Below, piece by piece: positions 34,251-45,800 of a stretch of DNA of 64,000 nt. The translations under genes were made by a program, and so were the position numbers. The DNA comes from Labyrinthula sp. Ha (taxonomy: Eukaryota; Sar; Bigyra; Labyrinthulida; Labyrinthulaceae), in contig JAALGZ010000001.1 in assembly GCA_015227615.1 (NCBI GenBank), positions 1,984,001-2,048,000 on the forward strand, written 5' to 3'. The notes under the pieces are model-generated. The model made no database searches and was not told the DNA's origin. It saw nothing but the letters and a program-made list of their open reading frames with translations. Within the stretch, counting starts at the first letter, position 1, and every line of letters begins with the position of its first letter.

Positions 34251-35747
34251 ATGAGTTCAAGTAACAGTGAATACATCGAAGGAGGTGATTCCCCAGTCGT
34301 TACTAAAAGTTTATGGCCTAAAGAAAAGTCAGGGTATATATTTTAAAGAAATACTTGGTTTTAATAGGTGGAGAACACCTCCACTTTTCAAAGTTCATAT
34401 TTTCTTAACTTTTAGATATATCCTGGAATATGTTATTGGACAAGGCGCGTTTGCAAAAGTTTATAAAGCCATATCTATTGAAAATGATATACCGGTTGCA
34501 ATTAAGTTAATAGATCTTGAAAATCTGTCCACAAGGTATTGAACTTGTTACATGTCATCGCTCAGCATTGAAGATGTCTTCCAAGAGACCTTAGTTATGA
34601 GTCTACAATCTCATCCAAATGTGCTTGCGTCATTAGCTCATTTTGTTGTAAAGACCCAACTTTGGATTGTTATGCCTTACTTAACGAAAGGAAGTTGCCT
34701 TCGAATTATGCGGTATTTGAAGAAGAAGAATATTAGTGAAGGACTTAAAGAAGAGTGGATTCAAATTATTCTCAAGCAGACACTGGAAGGGTTGGATTAC
34801 CTTCACAAACAAGTATTTGACTTTTCTTATTTTACACATAGAATCTTCTTGTAAGTCTCTTGATTTGTTTCAATGATTTAGCACAGGGATATTAAAGCAG
34901 GAAACCTGTTAATGGATGGACAAGGGGCAGTTGTGATATCTGATTTTGGAGTTGCTGGATGGGTAACTACTCAAGCTGGAGATCGAGCAGGGGGACGAGG
35001 TACATTTGTAGGAACTCCTTGTTGGATGGCGCCGGAAGTTATGGAACAGCGAGAAACCTATGATGAAAAAGCAGATATTTGGGTATTATTTTTTCTCGAT
35101 TTGAGTTCTAGTCTGTTGGAATCACAGCTTTGGAGCTTGCGAAAGGTTATGCACCATATGCACGGTTAAGCCCTTTGGCTATAATTATCCAGACGATTAG
35201 AGAGGAACCACCAAGTCTCAAGACATATAAGAAAATGGAACAGGAATCTGGTCAACCTCAACCTACAAGTAGTAGGCAAAGCTTTTCCAAAGCATTTCGG
35301 GACCTCGTTGCGCTTTGTTTGAACAAGAATAGAAAACTACGACCAACCGCTGCTACGTTGCTGAGTAAAAACTTTATTTCAAATGCCAAGTCAAATGAGG
35401 TGCTGCAGAAAGATCTGCTACTTGCTGTTCCTATTCCTGATGTAACAGAGATAAAAGTTAAAGAGCCAGATGAGCCCAATCCGGCCGCAGCAGGTGGGAA
35501 GAGTATAGCAAGAACGGATTCTGGTACCAACACCAGTATAGAAGCTGGGTCACAGCCTCGAATAGGAGCTGTGCAAAATTTAATTAGGGAATCCAGGCAT
35601 GAACCGGGCACAACTTGGGATTTCGGAGAATATGCTGAGCCCCAGCAATCAACAAAGATTGACGCAATGAGTGATGACAGTAACAGCAATTTCGGTGAGG
35701 AGCTCTTAGAAGCTGGTATATCGCAAGAACCAAAGGGATCGAAGTGA
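34251..35747 (+). CDS. STE20-family Ser/Thr kinase, SPAK/OSR1 (FRAY) type, 6 exons
   Basis: Exons are 34251-34333, 34416-34535, 34566-34812, 34842-34850, 34882-35082 and 35112-35747, giving 431 residues. The first intron is 82 nt, or 34 nt (34334-34367) with a 16-residue insertion; the others are 30, 29, 31 and 29 nt. The kinase core has a Gly loop ([13 protein letters not shown]), catalytic Lys (VAIKLID), [17 protein letters not shown] and activation segment [16 protein letters not shown]. It continues [20 protein letters not shown] and EEPPSLKTY, which is the FRAY subfamily signature. Splicing restores [15 protein letters not shown], where NLL is encoded by a 9-nt exon. In animals WNK kinases activate SPAK/OSR1 at the activation-loop Thr to control cation-chloride transport. 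The tail (~130 residues) contains [11 protein letters not shown], and I cannot confirm a CCT substrate-docking domain. The substrate here is unknown. Confidence 0.93.
34842..34850 (+). other. 9-nt microexon (NLL) of the kinase gene
   Basis: AATCTTCTT lies between a 29-nt intron (34813-34841, GTATTT..CATAG) and a 31-nt intron (34851-34881, GTAAGT..TTTAG). Including it gives LHKQNLLHRDIK, which has exactly the spacing normal between the LH and HRD motifs of kinases. Skipping it would delete three residues from the catalytic-loop approach without a frameshift. Confidence 0.85.
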
Positions 35748-36157
35748 TTCCTTTGGAAGAACGTGTTTGGATTTTTAGAGGAAGGATCAGCGTAAGCGAG
35801 GCTAGATTATGCTATTTAGGAGCGTTACTACTCATGTAATGGCAGAGTTACCTCTTTCTTTTGGCTGATTTCTCCACTTCACTGTTCTTGTTGATCCCAG
35901 AACATCTGAAGTGACTGAGCAACTAGTTTGTGACCTTGCTGCTTAGCAAGTAGGATCCTGTTTAAGTTCGAAGTTGCGCTTTTACCTCAGCTTCACCTAA
36001 TGCAGCTTCGGTTCTGGGACTGTCAAGATGGTGGGCCAAGTGATTTAGCCGAGAAACCCATCCAGGTCTAACCTTAAATGCCTTAAAGTGTTTTTCCTAA
36101 GCTGCTGTTAAAGACTTGTTTTGGAATGTCTAACTTGGGCATAACTGACAAAAGTAC

Positions 36158-36209
36158 ATCAAGCAAGAAAGTCCCCTACCAAACTAGAATGGGGGGCTTT
36201 TTGCTTGAT
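36158..36209. repeat. Long imperfect hairpin
   Basis: The left arm ATCAAGCAAGAAAGTCCCC pairs with the right arm GGGGGGCTTTTTGCTTGAT across a loop of about 14 nt. The stem is roughly 18 bp with one bulge and one mismatch. It lies about 410 bp downstream of the kinase stop codon. It could be part of a 3' untranslated region, a non-coding RNA or a mobile-element remnant. Confidence 0.7.
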
Positions 36210-36502
36210 TTTCCAAAAGAATTACAAACCTAGTCTTCAATAACTGATGGTTTTGCTCTGTACGCAGTACAGATCGAGCTTCGTTCGAACTGGTTAAATC
36301 AAGCAAATAGAATTTTAAAGCTCTACTTAAAAATCAACTGGCCATTCGTTAAATGAAGTGTGGCTCTGTACGGTTGAGAACCCTGTACACGGTTTAATTG
36401 TCAGGTTGTTTTTCCGTGTTTGAGGTAAAGCCAGTGCCACTCTTAAGGCTCTCAATGGTAACTAATGGGTTTTTGGGAAGTAGAGCGTGTCAACAAAGGA
36501 TA

Positions 36503-36520
36503 CTTGGATCATGATCCAAG
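36503..36520. repeat. Perfect 18-bp palindrome
   Basis: CTTGGATCATGATCCAAG equals its own reverse complement. It may be a binding site for a dimeric protein or a chance palindrome; nothing around it decides. Confidence 0.6.
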
Positions 36521-39306
36521 AATATTCCCAAGGTTAATTTTTTATTTTCTTGTATTTCTAGAAGCAGAATACTAGAAAAACTGTTCTAAGAGCAAGCTAA
36601 TTCTTCTTTTCATGGATCAATGCAAAGTAGAAGACTCTTGTTTTTTCATATGGTTGGTTAATTGCCTATTTCTAAAAGACAACCTTCCAATGTGAACCAT
36701 GAGTTCAAAATTTCAAACATGACTAAGCCATATTAGTCAATATCAGTTAAGAATGAGCAAATAGTATGTGCTTTGTATAAAAAGATTCTTATTGCATATT
36801 TTTAGTTTATTGATAATTTGCCCAAAACATGTATTTAGTTATAGCTTTTAAATCTGTAAACACTAACTAAATTCTTCTAATGATATTGGCCACATTTCTT
36901 AGAATTTAGTTTCTCCTTTGACTAAATTCTCCAACTTCGTAGCTCAATCTGAGTCTTCTTCTGCATTTCGTTTAGTGATCGGTTTGCAATTGCATGCAGA
37001 GTTCATATTTTATGTACAAGTTTTCTAACTACGTTGGCATTAAACCAATAATAACAAATTGATTAGAAAAAACTTACAATCCAGTCAATAGATCATTTTT
37101 TTCAATCAGAGGCCAAGTAAGAGAGAGAGTACATGAGCATTACACACGAAAAGAAGCCACACAAAGGAGCTAGAAATATCTTGGACACAAAGCAGTAGTA
37201 GCTAAATATAATGATACTTTTACAAGATTGTATAATTCTGGTGAGCTTTACGGTTAGGACTTTACCAAATTAGTCCTTAAGGTCTTCATTATCGTTTCTA
37301 TCTCTGTGAAGTGGGAACTAGGCGTAATAACTACTAATAATAAGGTTAGCTAGTTCAGAATAATTAAACTTAGTATTACTTAGGTCTTGGTATTCCGAAC
37401 AAACTATCATAAGTCTTAGGGTTGGGAAGTCGGCTATGGAGTGATGTTTTAATTAAGATAGGTGGAACTAGTCTGAGTAACGACTCTTTCAAAATCAAAT
37501 ACAAATGTGGCTATAGAAGTAGTGATTGAAACGGTCTGAAGGAAAAGCTAACTATGGAGATTTGAGAGTAACTTGGCAATGTCATAGGAGTTAATTCAGC
37601 AAATAACCATGTTTTTTTAGAAATTCTGACCCCATCTCTCTAGAAATCGTCAATACTAAGGATATAACATCTTAGAGATAGGGGTCCTTGTCCTAGACAA
37701 AACTAAGAGCTTTCCACCCAGAAAATTACATTAAAGCTGAAAGAGATACCTTGATGGACTAGACATAATCCTTCATAGCTCCTGCTATTTTAGCTGTACT
37801 ACCTGATTGATATTAATTCGGCACTAATGTACTAAGACTATTCTTTACATCCATGTAGATTTCTATGCCAACCCCATGAACCAAAGAAAGTGCCGAATTA
37901 ACCTTCCAGTAGATGGAAAGTTGGTAGTACTTAATGTTTTACAGCATCTTTGAGCGTATTTCCTCCTAATGAAGTACTTATTTATATTGTGAAACATGTA
38001 AAAATTTTACTGCAGAGGCATATACATATCTGTAACTGAATGTATGAGATGATTTGGGGGCTCGTAGGACAAAAGTTTAACATGGCTTAATCTTGCAGAT
38101 TAAACCGATTAAGCAAAGAAATTCTCTGACATTTAGCTTTAATATGTACTGCTGCAAGGTGAATCATTGGTGCAATGCTTACCCTATCTGTTCTGAACAA
38201 GATTAGGTCTAATATTTAACTTCTTTACATTAAAATTTACCCAGAGCTGGAAAAAAACTAGCTTCTTGTCATACATATCTGAGATCAAGAAGTAGATAAT
38301 ATGCTCATTACTTGATGCTTAAGAGATACCCATGACCTCAAAGTTCGTAACTAGGGTTTTGTGCTTCACACAACTTATTACCTCTCTCTGTTCTAACTAC
38401 AGGTTGCACGTGCAATCATTAAAATAGATTCAAGTAGAAATCTTAAATCGAGATTAAAAGACATTTACTAGGTGTTGGCCAATTTCAAAATTTTGATAAG
38501 AAAATCTTTTATGCATATGGCATCCTCACCCCTTTTGTAATTGCTTGGCTGGAGTTCTTGACCATCCTCCACTAAATTGGAGTTAGCTTAAGTGTTGATT
38601 TCGGAGTTTGGTCACACTCTACATAAGTATGCTGACCAGATCTTATTCAACACGCTTAAGACTTATTGAATTCATAGAATAAATCAATGAAGATCAGAAG
38701 TATCCACTGTAGGAACTTATGTTCAGGGAATAGATTATTCAGAAAGTTTTTTCATGTTGACTCCATATAACATGGCTACTCAAAAATGAGATCTGAAATA
38801 TAATGCAACTTTCAGAAGTTTTTGCGGTTGGAGTTTATCTTAGCAGATCTCGAAAAGATGGTTTAATATATCCTCAATATCACAGGCCAAGTTTTCAGGT
38901 CCTGAAAAGTTTCAATAATTCCCTTATCCATAGTCTAAATTCTTGCAGATATATCAATTTCTTGCAAGGCTCTGGGAAAACTGTTCAAACTCAAGTTACA
39001 AATCCTCGTTAAACCAGGAAATATCCCTCATACAAAACAGGCTTTGAGGGAAAGTTTGAGAATTCATCTGTTTCTACTGCTTTTATTTGCTGCTGTTTGC
39101 AGGTCTTCACAAGCTCTATTTTATGCATTGGGCATCATAATTCTATGTTTCTCGAACCGAACAATGGATCGGGATTAATACCTTATATCTTCTGACAAAA
39201 TACATAGTAAGCTTCAATCGACCGATCTCGATATCGGTAGAACTATCTGACCAAAGCGGACATACTCAAATAATACAACAAACTGCTTGAAACGAAACAA
39301 AACTCG

Positions 39307-40254
39307 ATGGCTACTTCAGAGCAATTGACTCATTTACTACAACTTGGCTTTGACGAAACTGAAAGTATCGCAGCCCTTAAAAAGAATAACAATAATGCAA
39401 ATAGCGCAGCTGAGTATCTCCTGGCTAAAAAGAACACTTCCCCGCAGTCACAGCAGATCACTCACACTGAAGAAATAATACTTAATGGTTTATACAAGTG
39501 CATGGAATGCGACTTATTTTTTGAAACTCTTGACAATTCCATCGCTCATGGAGAAGAATCATCTCATGCTACTTTTCAGAAACCCATATTAAAGGTGAAT
39601 ATAGATTTGAACCAACAAACTCTTAATGAGATCGAGAAAATAAAAACTGCTTCCGTGGAAAAGATAAATCAGGATAATCCCAATGGCTCATTGGCTTCTC
39701 GAATAGCAGAACTAGATAGAATCTATGCCTCGAAAGGTGGAGAGTCTAATAGACGATATCATAATAGAAGAGAACAAGCAATGCTTGCTGCAAGACAGGC
39801 TGAGAACAAAGCACTGCAGAAAGGCTCATCTGTTGAAGAAGCTAGACAAGAATATGAACGTGCTTTGAAAAGTAAAATGTCTTTAAATCCACCTGTTGAA
39901 AATTGGCTTGCTTCAAAAAGTTTTGAGGATCGCATCGATGCTCTATTAGATGGAGCACAAGCAATGGTAGAAAGTCGAAAAATGGATAAAGACGATTTAA
40001 AGAAAATGCTCGATGTGCTACTAAATTTATGCAACAGGATATTGGAAAATCCGAGTAATGAGAAGAAAAGTCGAGTTCATAAAAATACAAAGTTTCAGGT
40101 TCTTGTTTGGAGGCATTACCACGGGATGAAGATTTTACTTGAGCTTGGTTTTGAAGAGAGAAATGGGAGGAGAGCTTTGTTAGTTCTTCCTGATGTAGAA
40201 AATAAAATAGAGAAGTTATCTTGTGTTCGTGATAAAATAAGGGAGCGAACTTAA
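39307..40254 (+). CDS. UBA - zinc finger - PUB domain protein (likely Cdc48/p97 adaptor)
   Basis: This single-exon gene encodes 315 residues. Residues 1-45 form a UBA domain (LTHLLQLGFDETESIAALKK, then NSAAEYLLAKK) that should bind ubiquitin. A C2H2-like finger follows at about 61-85 (YKCMECDLFFETLDNSIAH). The middle is charged and helical. Residues ~210-310 look like a PUB/PUG domain, with helices around LLDGAQAMVESRKMDKDDL and LNLCNRILENPSNEKKSR, and the FQVLVWRHYHGMKILLELGF core. PUB domains of PNGase, UBXN6 and HOIP bind the C-terminal tail of p97/Cdc48, so a ubiquitin-linked Cdc48 adaptor is the natural inference. The same domain set occurs in some plant and protist proteins. Its stop is 68 bp before the next gene's ATG on the same strand. 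Confidence 0.88.
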   Translation: MATSEQLTHLLQLGFDETESIAALKKNNNNANSAAEYLLAKKNTSPQSQQITHTEEIILNGLYKCMECDLFFETLDNSIAHGEESSHATFQKPILKVNIDLNQQTLNEIEKIKTASVEKINQDNPNGSLASRIAELDRIYASKGGESNRRYHNRREQAMLAARQAENKALQKGSSVEEARQEYERALKSKMSLNPPVENWLASKSFEDRIDALLDGAQAMVESRKMDKDDLKKMLDVLLNLCNRILENPSNEKKSRVHKNTKFQVLVWRHYHGMKILLELGFEERNGRRALLVLPDVENKIEKLSCVRDKIRERT

Positions 40255-40322
40255 TTAAGTTGAAAATCTGTTATTTACCCTCTTTTTTTGGTACATTTTG
40301 AGATCGTTAATGTTTTTCCTTG

Positions 40323-41456
40323 ATGAAAAAGAGCAGCATTTCTTCTTTATCAAAAGATGAGTTGCATGAAATCTTAAAGAGAAATTTTAAGCACTTAGGA
40401 AAGAGTTTAATAAAAAAAAAGACATCTGATTTTCATTTTGAACTATATAGTGGAAAGCTTCCCCCTCTTGAACGGGGACAAGGTGCTACTGGGAAATCCC
40501 CTCTAGCTTCATCAGGACAAATGGTGCGGAAAAAATTAGAAAGAAGAAACGCTTTTTCATCGAACCAGAACGGATTAAACCTCTTTGATTACGCAGACCA
40601 TGATATTTTTAACTTAGAACTAAAGGAAAATATATATAGGGAGAATATGCAGTTTACATTTCCAGATGGATCTGTTTACATTGGTGGAATCCGCGATGAA
40701 CTACCAAATGGAAGAGGAAGCCTTTCATATACTGCTATAAAAGATGATCAGGGAAATAAAGTCCTAGAAACAATTTTTACTGGGGAATTCAAAAATGGAG
40801 TAAAGCATGGAAAGGGATGCACAGTCACCAAAATCCACTGTTTAGACAAAGTGATCCATGAAGAACTCAAAGGTGAATACTTTAAGGGAAATTTGATCTC
40901 TAAGGCAGATGTTGAGGTTGTCAAAGAGAATCATTTACTGTACAAGTACATTGGTAGTTTAAGCAAAGGAAGTTTTAGTGATCAAGGATGTTTTCAAACC
41001 AACTCTGGATTGAAGTTTAACGGTTTTTTTTACAAAGATAGAGTAGTGGGAAATGGTGTACTCAATGTTCCAGCATCAGTAAGTTACACAGGAAAAAACT
41101 ACAAAGTGGATGCTGGATTCCTTGGTTTAAAATCTGCACCAAGAAAGAAACACGAGAGACCGAAACTAAAATCAAAACTTCACTTTGGAGATTTTGTCGG
41201 AAGTTTCAGAAAGATTCAGTTAGGTGAAATTCAAAAGAAAAAGAATGAGCGAGCACAACTTAACCGCGTTAAAGAAAAAATGGATTTAGATGCTTGGGTA
41301 AAAAGAGTGAGAGAAAAGGTGAAAAGAGATCGCGAGAAAAAACTTAATGTAGAGAGAGATGAGCGATTAGAACTTGCGCGTATGAAAAGAGAAAAAGTGG
41401 CAAAACTCAGGGCTCAAAAGAGAAGAATTAGAGAAGACTCAAAACAATCTAGTTGA
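40323..41456 (+). CDS. MORN-like repeat protein with basic coiled-coil tail
   Basis: This single-exon gene encodes 377 residues from the ATG at 40323; an earlier TTG at 40320 is not needed. The middle has MORN-like units: FTFPDGSVYIGGIRDELPNG RG-type, FTGEFKNGVKHGKG, and weaker ones near LKFNGFFYKDRVVGNGVL and VSYTGKNYK. The last ~110 residues are strongly charged and helical (KKKNERAQLNRVKEKMDLD, REKVKRDREKK), suggesting a coiled coil or microtubule-binding segment. MORN proteins often link membranes or ciliary structures to the cytoskeleton; no specific partner can be named. The gene follows the UBA-PUB gene by 68 bp, and its TGA is 2 bp from the stop codon of the convergent reductase gene. 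Confidence 0.8.
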   Translation: MKKSSISSLSKDELHEILKRNFKHLGKSLIKKKTSDFHFELYSGKLPPLERGQGATGKSPLASSGQMVRKKLERRNAFSSNQNGLNLFDYADHDIFNLELKENIYRENMQFTFPDGSVYIGGIRDELPNGRGSLSYTAIKDDQGNKVLETIFTGEFKNGVKHGKGCTVTKIHCLDKVIHEELKGEYFKGNLISKADVEVVKENHLLYKYIGSLSKGSFSDQGCFQTNSGLKFNGFFYKDRVVGNGVLNVPASVSYTGKNYKVDAGFLGLKSAPRKKHERPKLKSKLHFGDFVGSFRKIQLGEIQKKKNERAQLNRVKEKMDLDAWVKRVREKVKRDREKKLNVERDERLELARMKREKVAKLRAQKRRIREDSKQSS

Positions 41457-41458
41457 AT

Positions 41459-42803
41459 TTAAATCAGTTTCTTGTGTGTAAACTTCTTTGTACCTTCACT
41501 GTAGTCCTTAACAATGTGACCCTGGCCTTCTAGCTTGTACTTGTAGGTCAGTAACCCTTGCATCCCAACTGGTCCTCTAGCATGCAACTTATTTGTACTA
41601 ACACCAACCTCTGCTCCAAACCCGTAACGAAATCCATCAGCGAATCTCGTGGAGCAATTAAAAAAGACACCTGCAGAGTCAACCTCTCTCATGAATTTAT
41701 TCTGCACCATTTCATTCTTGCTTATAAGACAGTCTGTGTGATGTGATCCATTCTTGTTAATGAAAGAAATGGCTTCGTCTATGCCATCAACTTCCTTCAA
41801 AGAAACTGCATAGGTAAGGTACTCAGTGTGAGGATCATTTAGCTCTTTTAAGTATTTTTTATCAACAATATGGTTTCTTAAAATAGCTAAACAAGAAGAA
41901 TCACAATGCATGATGACATTCTTGGTGAGTAGCTCCTTTGCCAATGCAGGCAAGACTTTTTCTTTAACACTTTTGTCTACTAGAATACATTCTACTGCGT
42001 TGCAAACAGCTGGATACTGTGTTTTTGAGTCAAGACAGATAGAGGTAGCCAAAGAGAGATCTGAAGAAATAAAACATAATTTAAAAAGTACCTGCGTCTT
42101 CGTGCACATAAATGTGACAGATTCCATCAGCATGGCCCACAACTGGAATGTTTGTATTTTGCATAATATATTTCACCAGTGAATTGCTTCCACGAGGAAT
42201 GAACAGATCTATATAATCTTCTTGTTTCAACAGTGTAGAAATCTCGCTTCTATCTTTCACCAAATAGACACAATCTCGACTAAAGCCAACTTCATCAAGA
42301 CTTTGCTGGATTATATTTACCAGCATATGGTTGGACTCCTTAGCCTCTTTTCCACCTTTTAAAATAACACAGTTTCCTGATTTAATGGCTAAAGTTGTTA
42401 TTTGGATAACTGCTTCCGGTCTGGACTCGAAGATTATGCACAAGACGCCTATTGGACAGGAAACTTTCGAGAGAATAAGTCCTGTGTCCAGTTCAGTTTG
42501 TTCTGTTATTTCATTCAGTGGATCAGGCAAGCTTAACAAAGCTTCTATTCCCGTGATGAGTGAGGTAAGCTTTGCTTCTTGGAGATCCAGGCGTTTCTGC
42601 AAAGGAGTGTCTAGTTTGTTCTTTCTTGCCATATCTTTATCTACCTGGTTGGCTAGAAAAACATCACCCCTCCTTCGAAACAAATTTCTTTTTAGGGATT
42701 CTAGGAAGTCATTTCTTTCCTCTGCACTAGACCCAGACAGGCCATATGATGCTTCTCTTACATCCTGTAAAGTTCTCAACAGTTCGTCGTTCGGTGTATC
42801 CAT
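41459..42803 (-). CDS. PRO2: Gamma-glutamyl phosphate reductase (stand-alone), 2 exons
   Basis: Exons 42803-42092 and 42060-41459 flank a 31-nt intron (42061-42091) and give about 437 residues, the size of bacterial ProA and yeast Pro2. Splicing joins HVHEDA to DLSLATSICLDSKTQ. Family blocks include PIGVLCIIFESRPEAVIQI, CVILKGGKEAKESN, DLFIPRGSNSLVKYI, VVGHADGICHIY, and the active-site Cys in TQYPAVCNAVE. The C-terminus keeps RFADGFRYGFGAEVGVSTNK and ARGPVGMQGLLTYKYKLEG. The enzyme reduces gamma-glutamyl phosphate with NADPH to glutamate semialdehyde in proline synthesis. No glutamate 5-kinase domain is fused to it, unlike the bifunctional P5CS of animals and plants. The start at 42803 is inferred from the first ATG before the conserved part. 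Confidence 0.96.
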
Positions 42804-45800
42804 TAATTTTGAAAACAGAGTAATGTCATCTCTAGTTAACTGTCGATGACCAGCTTCCTGGAAAGGTTCCTGGAAATTTCCCGTAGCATTAGTAGCAAGT
42901 CACGGAAAAAGAGATCTGAGAGAAGAATAAAGTTTTACCCAAAAAGAAAAAATATATTACAAGGGTAAATTTACTTAGTAACTGAGTTTTTGAATTTTTG
43001 TTATTACACATTTTAACATTTAGAAGGTGAGAATGTTTCTTATTGCCAGTTTGTTTCTAATCACATGTTCTGAAGGGAATTCAGTTCCCGCCAGAGCTCA
43101 GAAAATAGAACCTTAATAATATTATGAAACTTACAGAAACTAATCTTTAATTTCATAAGATTTCTAGTATCTAGCATTATATTCTAAGGTAAAGAGTGTA
43201 TAGAAAATAGTTTTTTGGGAACCCATATATCCAACTAGGGTTCTAGACTAATAAACAACTAAGAAAAAATGAATGAAGTGGTTGTTTTAAGTTACCAGAG
43301 TAATATTATTGTGCTTTTTCGTGAAATAGCTGTTAGTCTTGGCCTTTAGTATCATTTAATCCCAAAGAAGTATTTGGCGCTCTAGAGAGCATCGTCTGAA
43401 TAATCATTGAATTCACAAAAGAGCAGCCTGCTCTCTTTACTTTACATAGAATAGTTAATTTAATTTTGTATCTTTTCATAGAATAGAGGAAAGGCGGCCA
43501 CAGGTACTCCTTCTGGAGACATCGGTTTGAGTCTTGCAATCATAACATTTCATTCAAGGCATATAGCAAAAACTATATTCATTTAATTACCTACCTCCTT
43601 AAAAATGAAAAAATACTAGAGGTTTAAGAGATTGAATTTTAAAAATAAAACCTGTTGATTTTAAGGATCAGGCCTTTAGCCATTCTTCATATGTTTATAG
43701 TGATTGTACAACGCTTCAGTTCGAAAAGTTTTTTCATTACCAGAATATTTTTTTACTTTCGTATTCAAAGCTCATAAATAGAATGCAGTGTCCTTAAAAA
43801 GCTAGAATAGTACTATCTGATTTTAAAACAGGAACTTATAATTCAATTTCAACCCAGTTGGCAGAACATTTATGAGCTACCACCCATTCTTGCTCAGTAA
43901 CTTACGATATCAGATGTGCCAAGAAAGAATGAATATGAAATAATATACTACAGAAACCTGACTTTTTATTTATGCATATGTGCAATTCTAAGGGCATGTT
44001 CAGATATAGCTATATAAGTTAAGTTATATATAGATATCTGTGATTTCTTGCGCCAAGAAAATTAAAACTTTGTGTAGAAAGAAAATATGGCCACACAAAT
44101 TTCTTGATATGACCTTAAATGCAACTTATCAAAGGATTAAATTAAATTGCTAAAGTAGAAAATATGTGAAAAATTATCAAAATTTAAATAGTTCTTGTTC
44201 TGGTATATTGTTCTTGAACCTGATGTTTGTGAAGAATATTTAAATTGCTATTGCAAGAACTTGATCATTCTGTATAAACGCGAAATTCTCTCGTGGAGTA
44301 CTTTAGATCTTCTATTTTGGAAACTAAATATAATCAAGCCAAATCTTTTCCATTAATTAGTAGCTTAAAGAGGGGAAAGCAGTTATTGTTGAATTTAACA
44401 TTTCGAGATAAACGATATTTAATGTTTCTATATATATTATGTCTCTCCAGGGAATTCTACTCTTATTTTATCAATGGCTGAATTTAGAATAGACCAATAT
44501 ATAAAACTATAAACTAAGAAAAAAGTTCATTACAAATAACAATATCCTCAAAGAAATACTTCCAATTTAATTTACAACAAAGTGAATAAAATATGTTTAA
44601 GTTTTTATCGGGAAATAATGTCGAGCATCCTAATATTTCCGTGCAGAGCTCATACATCATTGAGTCTTATTATGCTTTCTAGCTGTAGGATAAGAAAATA
44701 TAGATTTAACAAAAAAATTTTATAAATATTACCTTTTTCTAATGAGGATCATGAAATTTAATATCGTGGGGAAACAGGTTAGTTGAATTCTTGAACATAG
44801 AAACGTATATTCTTGTTCAGATTGTAAGGGTTTGGAGATTAATTATGCATTTTCAATATATTGCTTGGGTCCATTAGCAAAATGAAACCTCATCAACTGG
44901 CAGATTCTTTCTGTGAGAGAAAAATAATACAAAAGAATAATGAAGTGAGTTATTTTTCTAAGATTCCGATAGAAATTGCAACCAACTTTCATTTCCTTAA
45001 AGAGACAAGCAAGATTACGTGTGTTAGAAGAAGATTCTGTATATGGAGTGCACACTTTGGTTTAGCCTACTCAATTGCAAATTATATTATTTCTATAAAA
45101 TAATTTGTTTAAGAAGAGTCAAGCTCAAAGCCTTCAAGGGTTTGCAAATGTCTTATAGTGATTTATTTCTATGAGTGTGTGTAGCCATTTTTCTTTATAT
45201 CTAAATACCGCCATTGCACTACGTTGAGATCTCTGAAAATATAATTAATGATAGAATGTATTATAACCCACCTTCACCTAATTTTTGTATTAATTGTCGA
45301 TATTATATAACATCTTATTGATTTGACATTTGCCTTATATATTTATGCGTTTCAAATGGAGATAAAATGTTACTGGTACCCAAAAAAACTTGTTAGTGCT
45401 CGAAGTACAATTGTAATATCCTACGTTTTCCCCACAAATTCTAGATATATTGTACCGGATTTCTGGTCTGTCTATTGTACAGAATAGAAAACAAGTATCG
45501 GGTAATGTCTGTCATTTTATATCATATTATGCTTAACATTATTGTACAGACATGGTAAGCTACATTTGGCGATAAAATCTGACATCAAACCCAGGTATAC
45601 ATGTCGTATCTATGGCGAGTTATCCCTTGACTTCTATTATCTCTTGTAGTGAATATTAAAATAAAAATAATTCTGTTAAATTTTCAGGAATATGCATATG
45701 AAAGTATAATAGAATTGAATAAATCAATATCTTTCGATGGTCACTGATTAACAAAAGGGGATATAAACAATGTTTTGCTTTCAATGGTACCCCAAAGAAA

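Larger units (their letters stand above)
35748..39306. other. Large gene-free region with hairpin cluster
   Basis: About 3.6 kb have no supported gene. The first ~780 bp contain several inverted repeats: 35935-35950, 36158-36209, 36258-36272 and the perfect 18-bp palindrome 36503-36520. The remainder is AT-rich. A 69-codon frame at 38803-39012 has no recognisable motif. The promoter of the UBA-PUB gene should lie just left of 39307. Confidence 0.45.

Noticed and set aside
40320-40322. TTG start one codon before the MORN-like gene
   Set aside because: An ATG follows immediately at 40323, and non-ATG starts are rare in eukaryotes.
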